From NCBI RefSeq assembly GCF_002102355.1, contig NZ_LQPT01000016.1, forward strand, positions 1 to 64,000: a stretch of 64,000 nt of DNA, read 5' to 3'. Source of the stretch: Mycobacterium sherrisii. GTDB taxonomy: Bacteria; Actinomycetota; Actinomycetes; Mycobacteriales; Mycobacteriaceae. Under the pieces are notes generated by a model. That model searched no databases and was not told the origin of the DNA. It worked only from the letters and a program-made list of their open reading frames with translations. Each line of letters begins with the position of its first letter. Position 1 is the first letter of the stretch. Shown in pieces: positions 17,933 to 27,679 of the stretch. The position numbers were made by a program, and so were the translations under genes.

Positions 17933-19951
17933 ATGCGGTATGTCGTTACCGGCGGTACCGGGTTTATCGGGCGCCGCGTCGTGGCCCACCTGTTGGACAC
18001 CCGGCCCGACGCGCGGGTATGGGTCCTGGTCCGGCGGCAGTCGCTCGGGCGCTTCGAACGGCTGGCCGCCGAGTGGGGCGAACGGGTCAAACCGCTGGTC
18101 GGTGACGTGGTAGGGCTGCAACCGACCGACGAGACCGTCGCGGAGCTGGGCCGGGTCGACCACTTGGTGCACTGCGCGGCGATCTACGACGTCACCGCCG
18201 GCGAGGCCGAGCAACGCGCGGCCAACGTCGAGGGCACCCGCGCCGTCATCGCGTTGGCGCAGCGGCTGGACGCCACCGTCCACCACGTGTCGTCGATCGC
18301 CGTGGCCGGCGATTTCCGGGGCGAATACACCGAAGACGATTTCGACGTGGGTCAGCAGCTGCCCACCCCGTATCACCGGACGAAGTTCGAGGCCGAACTG
18401 TTGGTGCGGTCCACCCCCGGCTTGCGCTACCGGATCTACCGGCCGGCGGTGGTGGTCGGCGACTCGCGAACCGGCGAGATGGACAAGATCGACGGGCCCT
18501 ATTACTTCTTCGGCGTGCTGGCCAAGCTCGCGATTTTGCCGTCGCTGACCCCGATCCTGTTGCCCGACACCGGCCGGACCAACATCGTCCCCGTCGACTA
18601 CGTGGTCGACGCGCTGGTCGAGTTGCTGCACGCCGCGGGCCGCGATGGTCAAACCTTCCATCTGACCTCACCGAAAACCATTGGGCTGCGCGGGATTTAC
18701 CGCGGCGTGGCCAAAGCGGCCGGACTGCCCCCGCTGCGCGGATCGCTGCCGCGGGCGGTGGCCACCCCGGTGCTGAAGGTCAGTGGGCGGGCCAAGGTAC
18801 TGCGCAACATGGCGGCCACCCAGCTGGGTATTCCCGCCGAGGTCCTGGACCTGGTGGACCTGGCGCCGACGTTCGTCAGCGACAACACCCGAAACGCGTT
18901 GCGCGACACCGGCATCGAGGTTCCTGAGTTCGGCAGTTACGCGCCCAAGCTGTGGCGGTACTGGGCCGAACACCTCGACCCCGACCGGGCCCGCCGCGAC
19001 GATCCGGCCGGCGCGCTGCGGGGCCGGCATGTCATCATCACCGGCGCGTCCAGCGGCATCGGGCGGGCCTCGGCGATCGCCGTCGCCGAGCGGGGTGCCA
19101 CCGTTTTCGCCCTGGCACGCAACGGATCCGCGCTCGACGAGCTGGTCGCCGAGATCCGCGCCAACGGCGGTCAGGCCCACGCCTTCACGTGCGACGTGAC
19201 CGATTCGGACTCGGTCGAACACACCATCAAAGACATCCTGGGCCGGTTCGGCCACGTCGACTATCTGGTGAACAACGCCGGACGCTCGATCCGCCGTTCG
19301 GTGATCAATTCCACCGACCGGTTACACGACTATGAGCGGGTGATGGCGGTCAACTATTTCGGCGCGGTGCGGATGGTGCTGGCGCTGCTGCCGCACTGGC
19401 GAGAGCGCCGGTTCGGTCACGTCGTCAACGTGTCCAGCGCCGGCGTGCTGGCGCGCAACCCGAAGTACAGCTCGTATCTGCCGACCAAGGCGGCGCTGGA
19501 CGCGTTCTCCGACGTGGTGGCCTCCGAGACGCTGTCGGACCACATCACGTTCACCAACATTCACATGCCGCTGGTCAAGACGCCGATGATCGCGCCGTCG
19601 CAGCGGCTCAACCCGGTCGCACCGATCAGCCCCGAACGGGCGGCGGCCATGGTGGTGCGCGGACTCGTCGAGAAGCCGGCTCGCATCGACACCCCGCTGG
19701 GCACCCTCGCCGAGGCCGGCAACTATCTGCTGCCCAGGACGTCGCGGCGGATTCTGCATCAGGTGTACCTGGGATATCCCGATTCCGCGGCGGCCCTGGG
19801 TGTGGCGCCGGCACAGACGCCGACTGAGCACCCGGCGGCGCCGACCCCGGTGACGAGACGACCCAGACGCCCGGTCCGGGCGGTCGGCCGCATCGGGGTG
19901 CCCCGGCCGGTCCGCAAGGCGGTCCGCCTGGTGCCCGGGATTCATTGGTGA
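17933..19951 (+). CDS. acrA1: Fatty acyl-CoA reductase AcrA1 (fused two-domain enzyme)
   Basis: Fusion protein of 672 residues. The N-terminal half is an extended-SDR thioester reductase domain, starting MRYVVTGGTGFIGRRV, with the YHRTKFEAE catalytic motif near 145. The C-terminal half is a classical SDR with TGASSGIGRAS near 367, NNAG and the YLPTK motif. Family members reduce long-chain acyl-CoA to aldehyde and on to alcohol, precursors of wax esters. The tail of about 45 residues is basic and Pro-rich. I chose the ATG at 17933 because it begins the Rossmann strand directly. The stop overlaps the nucleoside hydrolase GTG by 4 bp. The acyltransferase 3 kb upstream would be a natural partner if active. 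Confidence 0.92.
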   Translation: MRYVVTGGTGFIGRRVVAHLLDTRPDARVWVLVRRQSLGRFERLAAEWGERVKPLVGDVVGLQPTDETVAELGRVDHLVHCAAIYDVTAGEAEQRAANVEGTRAVIALAQRLDATVHHVSSIAVAGDFRGEYTEDDFDVGQQLPTPYHRTKFEAELLVRSTPGLRYRIYRPAVVVGDSRTGEMDKIDGPYYFFGVLAKLAILPSLTPILLPDTGRTNIVPVDYVVDALVELLHAAGRDGQTFHLTSPKTIGLRGIYRGVAKAAGLPPLRGSLPRAVATPVLKVSGRAKVLRNMAATQLGIPAEVLDLVDLAPTFVSDNTRNALRDTGIEVPEFGSYAPKLWRYWAEHLDPDRARRDDPAGALRGRHVIITGASSGIGRASAIAVAERGATVFALARNGSALDELVAEIRANGGQAHAFTCDVTDSDSVEHTIKDILGRFGHVDYLVNNAGRSIRRSVINSTDRLHDYERVMAVNYFGAVRMVLALLPHWRERRFGHVVNVSSAGVLARNPKYSSYLPTKAALDAFSDVVASETLSDHITFTNIHMPLVKTPMIAPSQRLNPVAPISPERAAAMVVRGLVEKPARIDTPLGTLAEAGNYLLPRTSRRILHQVYLGYPDSAAALGVAPAQTPTEHPAAPTPVTRRPRRPVRAVGRIGVPRPVRKAVRLVPGIHW

Positions 19952-21003
19952 CGGCGGTCGCCGGTCCCACGGCACCGATCTTCGTCGACGTCGATACCGG
20001 TGTCGACGACGCGTTGGCCCTGATCTACCTGTTGGCCAGCCCGGACGCCGAGCTTGTTGGCATCGCCTCAACCGGTGGAAACGTTGACGTACAACAGGTT
20101 TGCGCGAACAACCTGGGTCTGCTCGAGCTGTGCCACGCCACCGGCATCCCGGTGTCCAAGGGGGCGGACGAGACGTTGACCGGCCCGCTGCGGACCCCCT
20201 CGAAAGTGCACGGCCCGCGCGGCCTGGGCTATGCCGACCTGCCGCCCAGCGACACCGCGCTGACCGACTACGACTCGGCGACCGCGTGGGTACGTGCCGC
20301 GCGGGCCCGGCCCGGTGAGCTGATCGGCCTGGCGACCGGGCCGTTGACCAACCTTGCGTTGGCGCTGCGCACGGAGCCCGCGCTGCCCACGTTGTTGCGC
20401 CGGCTGGTGATCATGGGCGGGTCCTACGACCACGTCGGGAACACCACCGCGGTGGCGGAATGGAACATCAGCGTCGATCCAGAGGCCGCGGACCAGGTCT
20501 TCCGGGCTTGGTCGGCGGAAAACCTTGAACCACAACAGCTTCCGATTTTGTGCGGCCTGGACCTCACGCGCACGGTCGCGATCACACCGGAAATTTTGGC
20601 GAGGTTGGCCGCCGCCGCGGGGTCGACGACGACAACGATGAGCGTGCAGGACGAACGCGGAACCCGATCGACGGCGTCTAATCCGGTGATCCGGGTGATC
20701 GAAGACGCAATCCGGTTCTACATGGAAGGCTATTGCGACAACGGGCATGGCTATCTGGCGCACCTGCATGACCCGCTGGCCGCGGCAATCGCGCTGGACC
20801 CGGAGTTGGTGGCGACCCGCACGGGGCGGGTGGACGTCGAGCTGGCCGGGACCCTGACCCGGGGGATGACCGTGACCGACTGGTCCGGACGCCGAGAACC
20901 GAACGCGCGCATCGGCGTTCGCGTCGATCCCGCGGCGTTCTTTGACCGGTTCATCGAACGTGTGGGACCATTCGCGAGGCAGCTCGGCGGGGCTGTGGAA
21001 TAG
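19948..21003 (+). CDS. iunH: Inosine/uridine-preferring nucleoside hydrolase
   Basis: Nucleoside hydrolase of 351 residues that splits ribonucleosides into base and ribose for salvage. The calcium-binding Asp cluster is plain in DVDTGVDDALAL near residues 15-26. ATGPLTNLALAL and the C-terminal HDPLAAAIALDP complete the active site. It starts with GTG overlapping the acrA1 stop (GTGA), so it is translationally coupled to a lipid gene of unrelated function, as in M. tuberculosis (Rv3393). A TTG three bases upstream is an alternative start. Confidence 0.93.
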   Translation: MTAVAGPTAPIFVDVDTGVDDALALIYLLASPDAELVGIASTGGNVDVQQVCANNLGLLELCHATGIPVSKGADETLTGPLRTPSKVHGPRGLGYADLPPSDTALTDYDSATAWVRAARARPGELIGLATGPLTNLALALRTEPALPTLLRRLVIMGGSYDHVGNTTAVAEWNISVDPEAADQVFRAWSAENLEPQQLPILCGLDLTRTVAITPEILARLAAAAGSTTTTMSVQDERGTRSTASNPVIRVIEDAIRFYMEGYCDNGHGYLAHLHDPLAAAIALDPELVATRTGRVDVELAGTLTRGMTVTDWSGRREPNARIGVRVDPAAFFDRFIERVGPFARQLGGAVE

Positions 21004-21051
21004 TGGCGTAACAGGGCGCGGTTGCGTTAGTCAGCAGGAAGGACCTTCGCA

Positions 21052-22305
21052 ATGACAGAGCTGGTTACGGGGAAAGCACTTCCGAATGTCGTGGTTACCG
21101 GCATTGCGATGACGACTGCGCTGGCAACGGATGCCGAGAGCACGTGGAAGTTGTTGCTGGACAAGCAAAGTGGAATCCGTCATCTGCATGACTCGTTCGT
21201 CGAACATTATGACTTGCCGGTGCGCATCGGCGGGCACTTGCTGGAGGATTTCGACCACGGACTGACTCGCGCCGAGCGGCACCGGATGGGTTGGCTGCAG
21301 AAGATCGCCACCGTGTTGAGTCGCCGCGTCTGGGAGAACGCGGGGTCCCCGGAGGTGGACCCCAACCGGCTGCTGGTCTCCGTCGGCACCGGCCTGGGTT
21401 CGGCCGAACAGATCGTGTTCAGCTACGACGATCTGCGCGCACGCGGCAAGAATGCCGTCTCGCCGCTGGCGGTGTCGAAGTACATGCCCGACGGGCCCGC
21501 CCTGGCGATCGGGCTGGAACGTCGCGCCCGGGCCGGCGTGATCACGCCGATATCGGCGTGCGCGTCCGGTTCGGAGGGCATTGCGCAGGCCTGGCGCAAC
21601 ATCGTTTTGGGCGAGGCCGACGTGGCCATCTGCGGCGGCGTGGAGGTGCGGATCGAGGCGGTGGCGATCGCGGCGTTCGCCCAGATGCGCATCGTGATGT
21701 CGACCAAGAACGACGACCCGGCCGGGGCCTGCCGCCCGTTCGACCGGGACCGGACCGGGTTTGTGTTCGGCGAGGCCGGCGCGCTGATGGTGATCGAGAC
21801 CGAGGAACACGCCAAGGCCCGTGGCGCCAACATTCTGGCCCGCATCATGGGCGCGAGCATCACCTCGGACGGCTTCCACATGGTGGCGCCGGACCCCAAC
21901 GGCGCACGCGCGGGGCATGCGATGACCCGGGCGATACAGCTGGCGGGCCTCACCCCTGGGGACATCGACCACATCAACGCCCACGCCACCGGCACCTCGG
22001 TGGGCGACCTGGCCGAGGCCAAGGCCATCAACAACGCGCTGGGCAGCAACAAGGCGGCGGTGTATGCCCCCAAGGCGGCGCTGGGCCACTCGGTGGGCGC
22101 GGTCGGCGCGGTGGAGTCGATCCTGACCGTGCTGGCCCTGCGGGACCAGGTGGTCCCGCCGACGCTGAACCTGGAAAACCTCGATCCGGAAATCGACCTG
22201 GATGTGGTGGCGGGCCAACCACGACCCGGCAACTATCGCTACGCGATCAACAACTCGTTCGGATTCGGCGGCCACAATGTCGCCGTGGCGTTCGGCCGGT
22301 ACTGA
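21052..22305 (+). CDS. KasB-like beta-ketoacyl-ACP synthase (additional paralogue)
   Basis: Ketosynthase of 417 residues closely resembling KasB of the FAS-II mycolate elongation system; it begins [11 protein letters not shown] and ends [19 protein letters not shown]. The Cys-His-His triad is intact: C170 in ISACASG, His in NAHATGT near 310 and His in GHSVGAVG near 345. In M. tuberculosis kasA and kasB sit together at a distant locus with acpM; here a single copy stands between iunH and imuB with no acyl carrier protein, so it is presumably a third copy. A GGAAGGA site precedes the ATG. Its stop lies 6 bp from the convergent imuB stop. Confidence 0.92.
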   Translation: MTELVTGKALPNVVVTGIAMTTALATDAESTWKLLLDKQSGIRHLHDSFVEHYDLPVRIGGHLLEDFDHGLTRAERHRMGWLQKIATVLSRRVWENAGSPEVDPNRLLVSVGTGLGSAEQIVFSYDDLRARGKNAVSPLAVSKYMPDGPALAIGLERRARAGVITPISACASGSEGIAQAWRNIVLGEADVAICGGVEVRIEAVAIAAFAQMRIVMSTKNDDPAGACRPFDRDRTGFVFGEAGALMVIETEEHAKARGANILARIMGASITSDGFHMVAPDPNGARAGHAMTRAIQLAGLTPGDIDHINAHATGTSVGDLAEAKAINNALGSNKAAVYAPKAALGHSVGAVGAVESILTVLALRDQVVPPTLNLENLDPEIDLDVVAGQPRPGNYRYAINNSFGFGGHNVAVAFGRY

Positions 22306-22311
22306 GTCCCC

Positions 22312-23892
22312 TCACTCGTAACTTCCTTCCAAATACCACCTCCTTTGCCGGTAGCACAGCAGCAGCGCACGCTCGCTTTCCAGCAGCACCTGAGCCCGGG
22401 CGGTGCGACCGCCCCCGGGACCGGACTGTGGCCGGTCATCCCACCACCGCTCGTCGACCGGCCACGGTCCGGTCCACCAACGCAGCGGGTCGACCTGGCC
22501 GCGGACGACCAACCGAACGGGATCGGTGGAGAACATCCCCCGGGCGGTTACCCGCACCGGATTGCCTTGCGCGTCAAGCAATTCCACCGGATCGTCGAGC
22601 AGTACCGCCGGCGACGGGTCCGGCAACTGGCCGGGCCACGGCAGCCCCGGGTCGGCATCCGGCACCGGCTCGTCACCCAGCGGGGTCAGCGTGATGCGTT
22701 CGGCCGGGCCCCGACCGCCGGACAGCACCGGTACCCGCACCGCCTCCGGGCCGAGCAGGCCCTGCACTCGCACCAGCGCGCGGCGCGCCCGCAGCCGGTC
22801 CTCTTCGCCGAGACCACCCCATAGCGGCAGCTGCAGCGCCCCGGCGGAGACCACCTCCACCGCCCGCAACCGCAGCGAGGTCACCGGGGCGGTGGGGCCG
22901 GTGCGACCGGTCCGGTTGCTCAACCACCCATCGAGTTGCCAGCGCACCCGATCGGCGGTGGCGTCCTCGGTCAACGGCTCCGCGCATCGCCACACCCGGT
23001 TCAGCTCTTCACCGTGGGAGGTGACGGCGTAGATGGACAGCCGGGTGCATCCCACACCGGCGGACATCAACATCTGGTGCAATGCGCCGGCCAGCGAGCG
23101 ACCGGCGAAGGCCGCCGCGTCGACCCGGTCGATCGGCGGATCGCAATCCAGCACCGCCTCGAGTTCGGGCGGCGGTTCCCGCCCCGACGGTCCCCGCCCG
23201 GGTTCACCGCGGGCGAGCCGGTGCGCGCTGACTCCGTCCGCGCCAAACCGGGACGCCACGTCGGTCGACGACAAGGCGGCGAACTGTCCCAGGGTACGAA
23301 TCCCCAAGCGCCACAACAGATCCGTGAGCTCTTCTCGCCCCGGGCCGGACAGGCTCGGTTCGGTGGCCAGCTGCCGGATCGACAGCACCGACAGGAATTT
23401 TGCATCGCCGCCCGCCGGGACGATACGACCCGCACGGGCGGCCAAGACGGCGGTGGGCAGCTGATCGGCGATCCCGACCTGGCACTCGGCACCGGCTACC
23501 GAGCTCACAGACACCGCGTCGATCAGCCGCTCGGCCGCCTGCTCTTCGGATCCGAAATAGCGGGCCGCTCCGCGCACCGGCAGCACCAGGAGCCCGGGCC
23601 GCAGCACCTCGGCGCGGGGCACCAGATCGTCGACCGCGGCGATCACCCCCTCGAAAAAACGGGCGTCGCGGTCGGCATCGGCGGTGGCCACGTGCAGTTG
23701 CGGGCACCTCGCCGCCGCTTCCCGGCGCCGCAGTCCCCGTCGCACCCCGGCCGCCCGGGCCGCAGCGGAGTAGGCGATCACCCGGTTGGCCAGCGTGACC
23801 GCGATCGGATCGGTCACCGGCAGGCCCGCTGCTACCGCCGCCGCCACCGCGGGCCAATCCATGCACCAGACGGCCAGCACCCGGGAAGACAT
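22312..23892 (-). CDS. imuB: Mutasome adaptor ImuB (inactive Y-family polymerase)
   Basis: Y-family polymerase homologue of 526 residues, corresponding to Rv3394c. ImuB lacks polymerase activity and links DnaE2 and ImuA' to the sliding clamp. The palm start AVWCMDWPAVAAAV shows the loss of the catalytic acidic residues seen in DinB. A clamp-binding peptide QLPLWG occurs at residues 354-359, the position described for the tuberculosis protein. The C-terminal 170 residues form the region known to contact ImuA' and DnaE2. It follows imuA' by 6 bp and shares its SOS promoter. Confidence 0.95.
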   Translation of the reverse strand: MSSRVLAVWCMDWPAVAAAVAAGLPVTDPIAVTLANRVIAYSAAARAAGVRRGLRRREAAARCPQLHVATADADRDARFFEGVIAAVDDLVPRAEVLRPGLLVLPVRGAARYFGSEEQAAERLIDAVSVSSVAGAECQVGIADQLPTAVLAARAGRIVPAGGDAKFLSVLSIRQLATEPSLSGPGREELTDLLWRLGIRTLGQFAALSSTDVASRFGADGVSAHRLARGEPGRGPSGREPPPELEAVLDCDPPIDRVDAAAFAGRSLAGALHQMLMSAGVGCTRLSIYAVTSHGEELNRVWRCAEPLTEDATADRVRWQLDGWLSNRTGRTGPTAPVTSLRLRAVEVVSAGALQLPLWGGLGEEDRLRARRALVRVQGLLGPEAVRVPVLSGGRGPAERITLTPLGDEPVPDADPGLPWPGQLPDPSPAVLLDDPVELLDAQGNPVRVTARGMFSTDPVRLVVRGQVDPLRWWTGPWPVDERWWDDRPQSGPGGGRTARAQVLLESERALLLCYRQRRWYLEGSYE

Positions 23893-23898
23893 CCGACG

Positions 23899-24594
23899 TC
23901 ACCCGGTTCGCGTCCGGCCGGTCACTCGTCTGCCCGCACATACCCCGCTGACCTGCAGCCGGACCCCGCTGATGCGTCCGAATCCGCAGCCGGGGGCGCC
24001 CCCGTTACCGGCCGTGATGTCGTAGCCGCAGACCCGGGCCTCCAACCGGGTCGGCGCGCCCTGCCAGTCGCCGTCGGTGACCAGCAAGGTGCAGCCCTTG
24101 GCGCGCGCCCGCGCCACCAGCGCCCGTGCCCGGGTCAGTGATACCCGGCGCCCGCCCAGGCCGAGCACCACCAGATCCAGGCCGTCGATGAGCACCGCGG
24201 CAACCTCCACCGGGTCGGTGCCGGGGTCCGGTATCACCGCGAGCCGGCTCAGATCCGCCCCCATCTCCGCCGCGGCCAGCAGCCCGATCTGCGGCTGGCC
24301 GACGATGGCCGCGTTTCCACCGGCCGCCGTGACCGCGGCAACCATGCTCAGCAGCAGCGACCGGGCCCCGGACAGCACCGCCACCGTCCCCCGGGGCAAC
24401 GGCACGGGAAGCGCCTCGGCCAGCCAGGCCGGAACCGGCAGCTGGGATTCCGAGTCCGGCAACAGCTCATCGGAGCGGGCGCCGACCGCCCCAGACGAAT
24501 TCCCGGACGAATTCCCGGACAACACCGCGATCTGCCGGCGCAACGAGTCGAGCTGTTGAGCACGATCCTGGCCGGAGGCGACAGCCGCCGTCAT
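23899..24594 (-). CDS. imuA': Mutasome protein ImuA'
   Basis: RecA-fold-related protein of 231 residues, counterpart of Rv3395c, required with ImuB and DnaE2 for SOS mutagenesis. The N-terminal helix ([12 protein letters not shown]) is followed by a short NSSGNSSG linker encoded by a 12-bp tandem repeat (24494-24517), then the degenerate RecA-like core with [17 protein letters not shown] in place of a Walker A motif. The ATG at 24594 follows GGAGGC with good spacing. A perfect copy of the dnaE2 SOS box lies 34 bp upstream. The product acts with ImuB, whose gene begins 6 bp after its stop. Confidence 0.94.
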   Translation of the reverse strand: MTAAVASGQDRAQQLDSLRRQIAVLSGNSSGNSSGAVGARSDELLPDSESQLPVPAWLAEALPVPLPRGTVAVLSGARSLLLSMVAAVTAAGGNAAIVGQPQIGLLAAAEMGADLSRLAVIPDPGTDPVEVAAVLIDGLDLVVLGLGGRRVSLTRARALVARARAKGCTLLVTDGDWQGAPTRLEARVCGYDITAGNGGAPGCGFGRISGVRLQVSGVCAGRRVTGRTRTG

Positions 24595-24627
24595 ACAAGC
24601 CTCCTACCAGCGTTTACTCACACATTT

Positions 24628-24643
24628 TCGAATGTATGTTCGA
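24628..24643. promoter_or_regulatory. LexA (SOS) box of imuA'-imuB
   Basis: The 16-mer tcgaatgtatgttcga is identical to that upstream of dnaE2. It lies between imuA' and the divergent secreted protein at 24704, so LexA bound here could control both directions. Confidence 0.93.
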
Positions 24644-24703
24644 TTCATGCTGGAGTAAACACCCACCCTCCGACAACCGTCAAGAAACATGAGAGGCTGC
24701 TTT

Positions 24704-25294
24704 ATGCGGTCGGTGCTGGTGGGGCTCCTGGTGCTTTTTTGTAGCGTTTGCCCGGCACCCAGCCATGCCGATCCCTGCCATCCCGCGGAGCTCTTCGTCG
24801 CCGACACCGCCGATCCCCTGTTCGAACTGCAGGCCGACGCGACGATCGTCCGCAGCGGCGTCGCAGTGACGGGGTCCACCGCGCTCGACGGCATCTGGTG
24901 GTCCGACGCTCGGCGGCAGCTCAGTTTCGAGCGGTCGCGCGAATTTCACCTGTGCAGCACCGACCCGTCCACCCTGCACCGCGCCGGCGAGGCACTGCGC
25001 CGTCAGTTCGACCAGGAATCCGTGTTGTCCTTCGACTACCTGCCCCGGCAGGCATCCACCGCAATCATCATCACCGCGCCCAACATCGACATCGCCCGCC
25101 TTGGCGACGCGCTGGCCGCCGACCCGACGGCCCGCACCCGGCTGCGCGGCGGATCGGTCACCGCGACCGATCACACGCTGATCCTGGTCGCCGACCGAGC
25201 TGATCGAGAGCTTGCCCAAAAGCTGGTCAGCGCGGCCGGCGGGAATTGGGATGATGTTCAAACCGACTATGGCACAAGCGAATTCGTGCAGTAG
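24704..25294 (+). CDS. Secreted or membrane-anchored protein, Rv3395A-like
   Basis: Protein of 196 residues with an N-terminal signal sequence (MRSVLVGLLVLFCSVCPAPSHA, cleavage likely after the last Ala) and no enzyme motif. The mature part alternates short strands and helices, with repeated phrases such as LHRAGEALRRQF and IDIARLGDALAA that suggest an internal duplication. It occupies the position of Rv3395A, divergent from imuA' across a LexA box, so SOS induction is plausible but not shown. The ATG at 24704 is preferred over 24689 because GAGAGG lies at the right distance. It converges on guaA with 7 bp between stops. Confidence 0.8.
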   Translation: MRSVLVGLLVLFCSVCPAPSHADPCHPAELFVADTADPLFELQADATIVRSGVAVTGSTALDGIWWSDARRQLSFERSREFHLCSTDPSTLHRAGEALRRQFDQESVLSFDYLPRQASTAIIITAPNIDIARLGDALAADPTARTRLRGGSVTATDHTLILVADRADRELAQKLVSAAGGNWDDVQTDYGTSEFVQ

Positions 25295-25301
25295 CCGAGA
25301 G

Positions 25302-26900
25302 CTATTCCCACTCGATGGTGCCCGGCGGCTTGCTGGTGATGTCCAGCACCACCCGGTTGACCTCGGCCACCTCGTTGGTAATCCGGGTCGAGATGCGTTC
25401 CAGCACCTCATACGGCACCCGCGTCCAGTCGGCGGTCATGGCGTCCTCGCTGGACACCGGCCGCAGCACGATCGGATGCCCGTAGGTGCGGTTGTCGCCC
25501 TGCACGCCCACCGAGCGCACCTCGCCCAGCAGCACCACCGGGCACTGCCAGATCATGTTGTCCAGGCCGGCCGCCGTCAGTTCCTCCCGCGCGATCGCGT
25601 CGGCGCGCCGCAACGTGTCCAGCCGCGCCGCGGTGACCTCGCCGACGATCCGAATGCCCAGTCCCGGACCCGGAAATGGTTGGCGGGCAACGATTTCCTC
25701 CGGCAGACCCAGCTCGCGCCCGACGGCGCGCACCTCATCCTTGAACAGCAGCCGCAGCGGCTCGACCAGCTTGAACTTCAGGTCGTCGGGCAGCCCGCCG
25801 ACGTTATGGTGACTCTTGATGTTCGCGGTGCCGCTGCCGCCGCCGGACTCCACCACGTCCGGATACAGCGTGCCCTGCACCAGGAATTCGACTTGTTTAT
25901 CAGAGGACCCGGTCTCGCTCAAGATGTCTCGCACCGCGCCCTCGAAGGCCCGGATGAACTGACGGCCGATGATCTTGCGCTTGCCCTCGGGGTTGGTCAC
26001 CCCCGACAGCGCCTGCAGAAACGTCTCGGCCGCGTCGACGGTGACCAGGTTGGCGCCGGTCGCGGCCACGAAGTCGCGCTGGACCTGGGCGCGCTCCCCG
26101 GCGCGCAACAGCCCGTGGTCGACGAAGACACAGGTCAGCCGTTCGCCGATGGCGCGCTGCACCAGGGCGGCGGCGACCGCGGAATCCACTCCACCGGACA
26201 GCCCGCAGATCGCGTGGCCGTCACCGATCTGGGCGCGCACCTGCTCGACCAGCGCGTCGGCAATGTTGGCAGCGGTCCACTGGGCCCCCAGGCCCGCGAA
26301 GTCGTGCAGGAACCGGCTGAGCACCTGCTGGCCGTGCGGGCTGTGCATCACCTCCGGGTGGTACTGCACCCCGGCCAGGCGCCGGGCCCGGTTTTCGAAG
26401 CCGGCGACGGCCGCCCCCGAACTGCTGGCCACCACGTCGAATCCTTCGGGGGCCGCGGTGACGGCGTCCCCATGGCTCATCCACACCGGCTGCACCGCGG
26501 GCAAACCCGAATGTAGTTCGCCACCAAGGACTTTCAACTCGGTACGGCCGTATTCGCTGGTACCGGTGTGGGCGACGGTACCGCCGAGGGCCTGAGCCAT
26601 CGCCTGAAATCCATAGCAGATGCCGAACACCGGCACGTCGAGGTCGAAAACCGCCGGATCCAGTTGCGGGGCACCCTCGGTGTACACGCTGGCCGGCCCA
26701 CCGGAGAGCACCAGCGCCAACGGATCCCGGGCCTTGATCTCGTCGATGGTGGCGGTGTGCGGAATGACCTCGGAAAAAACCCGCGCTTCGCGCACGCGGC
26801 GGGCGATCAGCTGCGCATACTGCGCGCCGAAGTCGACCACCAGCACCGGTCGGGTCGCGGGTGCAACCTTGTCAAGGTCAGCAGGTTCAGCCACGCTCAC
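25302..26900 (-). CDS. guaA: GMP synthase (glutamine-hydrolysing)
   Basis: Two-domain enzyme of 532 residues that aminates XMP to GMP in the last step of guanine nucleotide synthesis. The class I amidotransferase domain has its nucleophile in [12 protein letters not shown] and the catalytic His in GVQYHPEV. The ATP-pyrophosphatase domain carries the P-loop [14 protein letters not shown], and the C-terminal dimerisation domain ends [16 protein letters not shown]. The likely start is GTG at 26900, with a second GTG at 26894. Open frame upstream lacks homology. guaB3 and guaB2, which supply XMP, lie 10 kb away on the same strand. Confidence 0.96.
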   Translation of the reverse strand: MSVAEPADLDKVAPATRPVLVVDFGAQYAQLIARRVREARVFSEVIPHTATIDEIKARDPLALVLSGGPASVYTEGAPQLDPAVFDLDVPVFGICYGFQAMAQALGGTVAHTGTSEYGRTELKVLGGELHSGLPAVQPVWMSHGDAVTAAPEGFDVVASSSGAAVAGFENRARRLAGVQYHPEVMHSPHGQQVLSRFLHDFAGLGAQWTAANIADALVEQVRAQIGDGHAICGLSGGVDSAVAAALVQRAIGERLTCVFVDHGLLRAGERAQVQRDFVAATGANLVTVDAAETFLQALSGVTNPEGKRKIIGRQFIRAFEGAVRDILSETGSSDKQVEFLVQGTLYPDVVESGGGSGTANIKSHHNVGGLPDDLKFKLVEPLRLLFKDEVRAVGRELGLPEEIVARQPFPGPGLGIRIVGEVTAARLDTLRRADAIAREELTAAGLDNMIWQCPVVLLGEVRSVGVQGDNRTYGHPIVLRPVSSEDAMTADWTRVPYEVLERISTRITNEVAEVNRVVLDITSKPPGTIEWE

Positions 26901-26961
26901 CGAGTTTAGTGGCGGGATTCGAGCAGGATTGCAGAAGCACCCAACGAGTCGCATCGCATGC

Positions 26962-27600
26962 CTACAGTGCAAACGCTCGACGTACCACCTCGACGGTCGC
27001 CGGATCGCCCGCGACGGTGACGCGCCGCAGCGCCGCCTTCCGTTTGGCATCGCTGCGGCCCAGCCGGGCGGTCACCAAATCCGCGGCGGCGGCGGTGATC
27101 GTGACAGCGGGCTCGCCGTCGGCACCGGCCAGGCGCCCCTGGGTGACCAGGAAATCGAAACGCCGGCCGTCGATTTCGGCCCGGCACGTCGCCTCTAATC
27201 CCACGGCCTTGCCGGAGTCGAAGCCGAGCAGGATGCCGGCCAGGAATCCGTTGAGCGGCGTGGTGGGGCCGTCGTCAATAGGATCCAACCGGTCCAGGCC
27301 GAACCACGCGATGCTCTGGATGATCGGCAGCACCCGCTGCCAGCCGTGGTCGCTGAGCGTGTAGACGGTTCGCCCGATCGGGGCCGGCAGGTCGGTCCGG
27401 TCCACCAGGCCGGCGTCCTGCAATTCCTTGAGCCGCTCGGCCAGTAAATTCGTTGCGATGCCGGGCAGTTCGGCGCGCAAATCACCGTAGCGACGGGGCC
27501 CGCCGACCAGCTCGCGCAGGATCAGCAGCGTCCAGCGCTCCCCCAAGACGTCGAGCCCGCGCGCAATCGGGCAGTTCTGGTTGTAGTTGCGAGTCCGCAC
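26962..27600 (-). CDS. HxlR-family regulator with C-terminal SCP2-like domain
   Basis: Transcription factor of 212 residues. The N-terminal HxlR winged helix is clear: [23 protein letters not shown], then [31 protein letters not shown]. The remaining half ([19 protein letters not shown] to the end) resembles an SCP2-like ligand fold, so the protein may sense a hydrophobic small molecule. The Cys in NCPIARG is the position used for redox sensing in some HxlR proteins. It is divergent from the MFS exporter across 79 AT-rich bases, the usual arrangement for local repression. M. tuberculosis has phyA/idsA1 (Rv3397c/Rv3398c) at this place. Confidence 0.88.
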   Translation of the reverse strand: MRTRNYNQNCPIARGLDVLGERWTLLILRELVGGPRRYGDLRAELPGIATNLLAERLKELQDAGLVDRTDLPAPIGRTVYTLSDHGWQRVLPIIQSIAWFGLDRLDPIDDGPTTPLNGFLAGILLGFDSGKAVGLEATCRAEIDGRRFDFLVTQGRLAGADGEPAVTITAAAADLVTARLGRSDAKRKAALRRVTVAGDPATVEVVRRAFAL

Positions 27601-27679
27601 CGGCCGATCATACCGAGAAAGGACAAAGTTTTCTATCTTGTACTTGATTTATTTGTCTATCAACTTTAGTGTCTTGTCC
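27601..27679. promoter_or_regulatory. AT-rich divergent promoter region with repeats
   Basis: Between the HxlR regulator and the exporter the composition drops sharply from the GC-rich surroundings. An inverted pair AAAGTT (27625-27630) and AACTTT (27662-27667) brackets two direct copies of tctatc (27632-27637 and 27656-27661). This is a reasonable site for the regulator and for both promoters. No -10/-35 pair is clear enough to assign. Confidence 0.5.

Noticed and set aside
22304-22317. gagt/actc hairpin between the KasB-like gene and imuB
   Set aside because: Only four base pairs and no U-run on either strand; too weak for a terminator.
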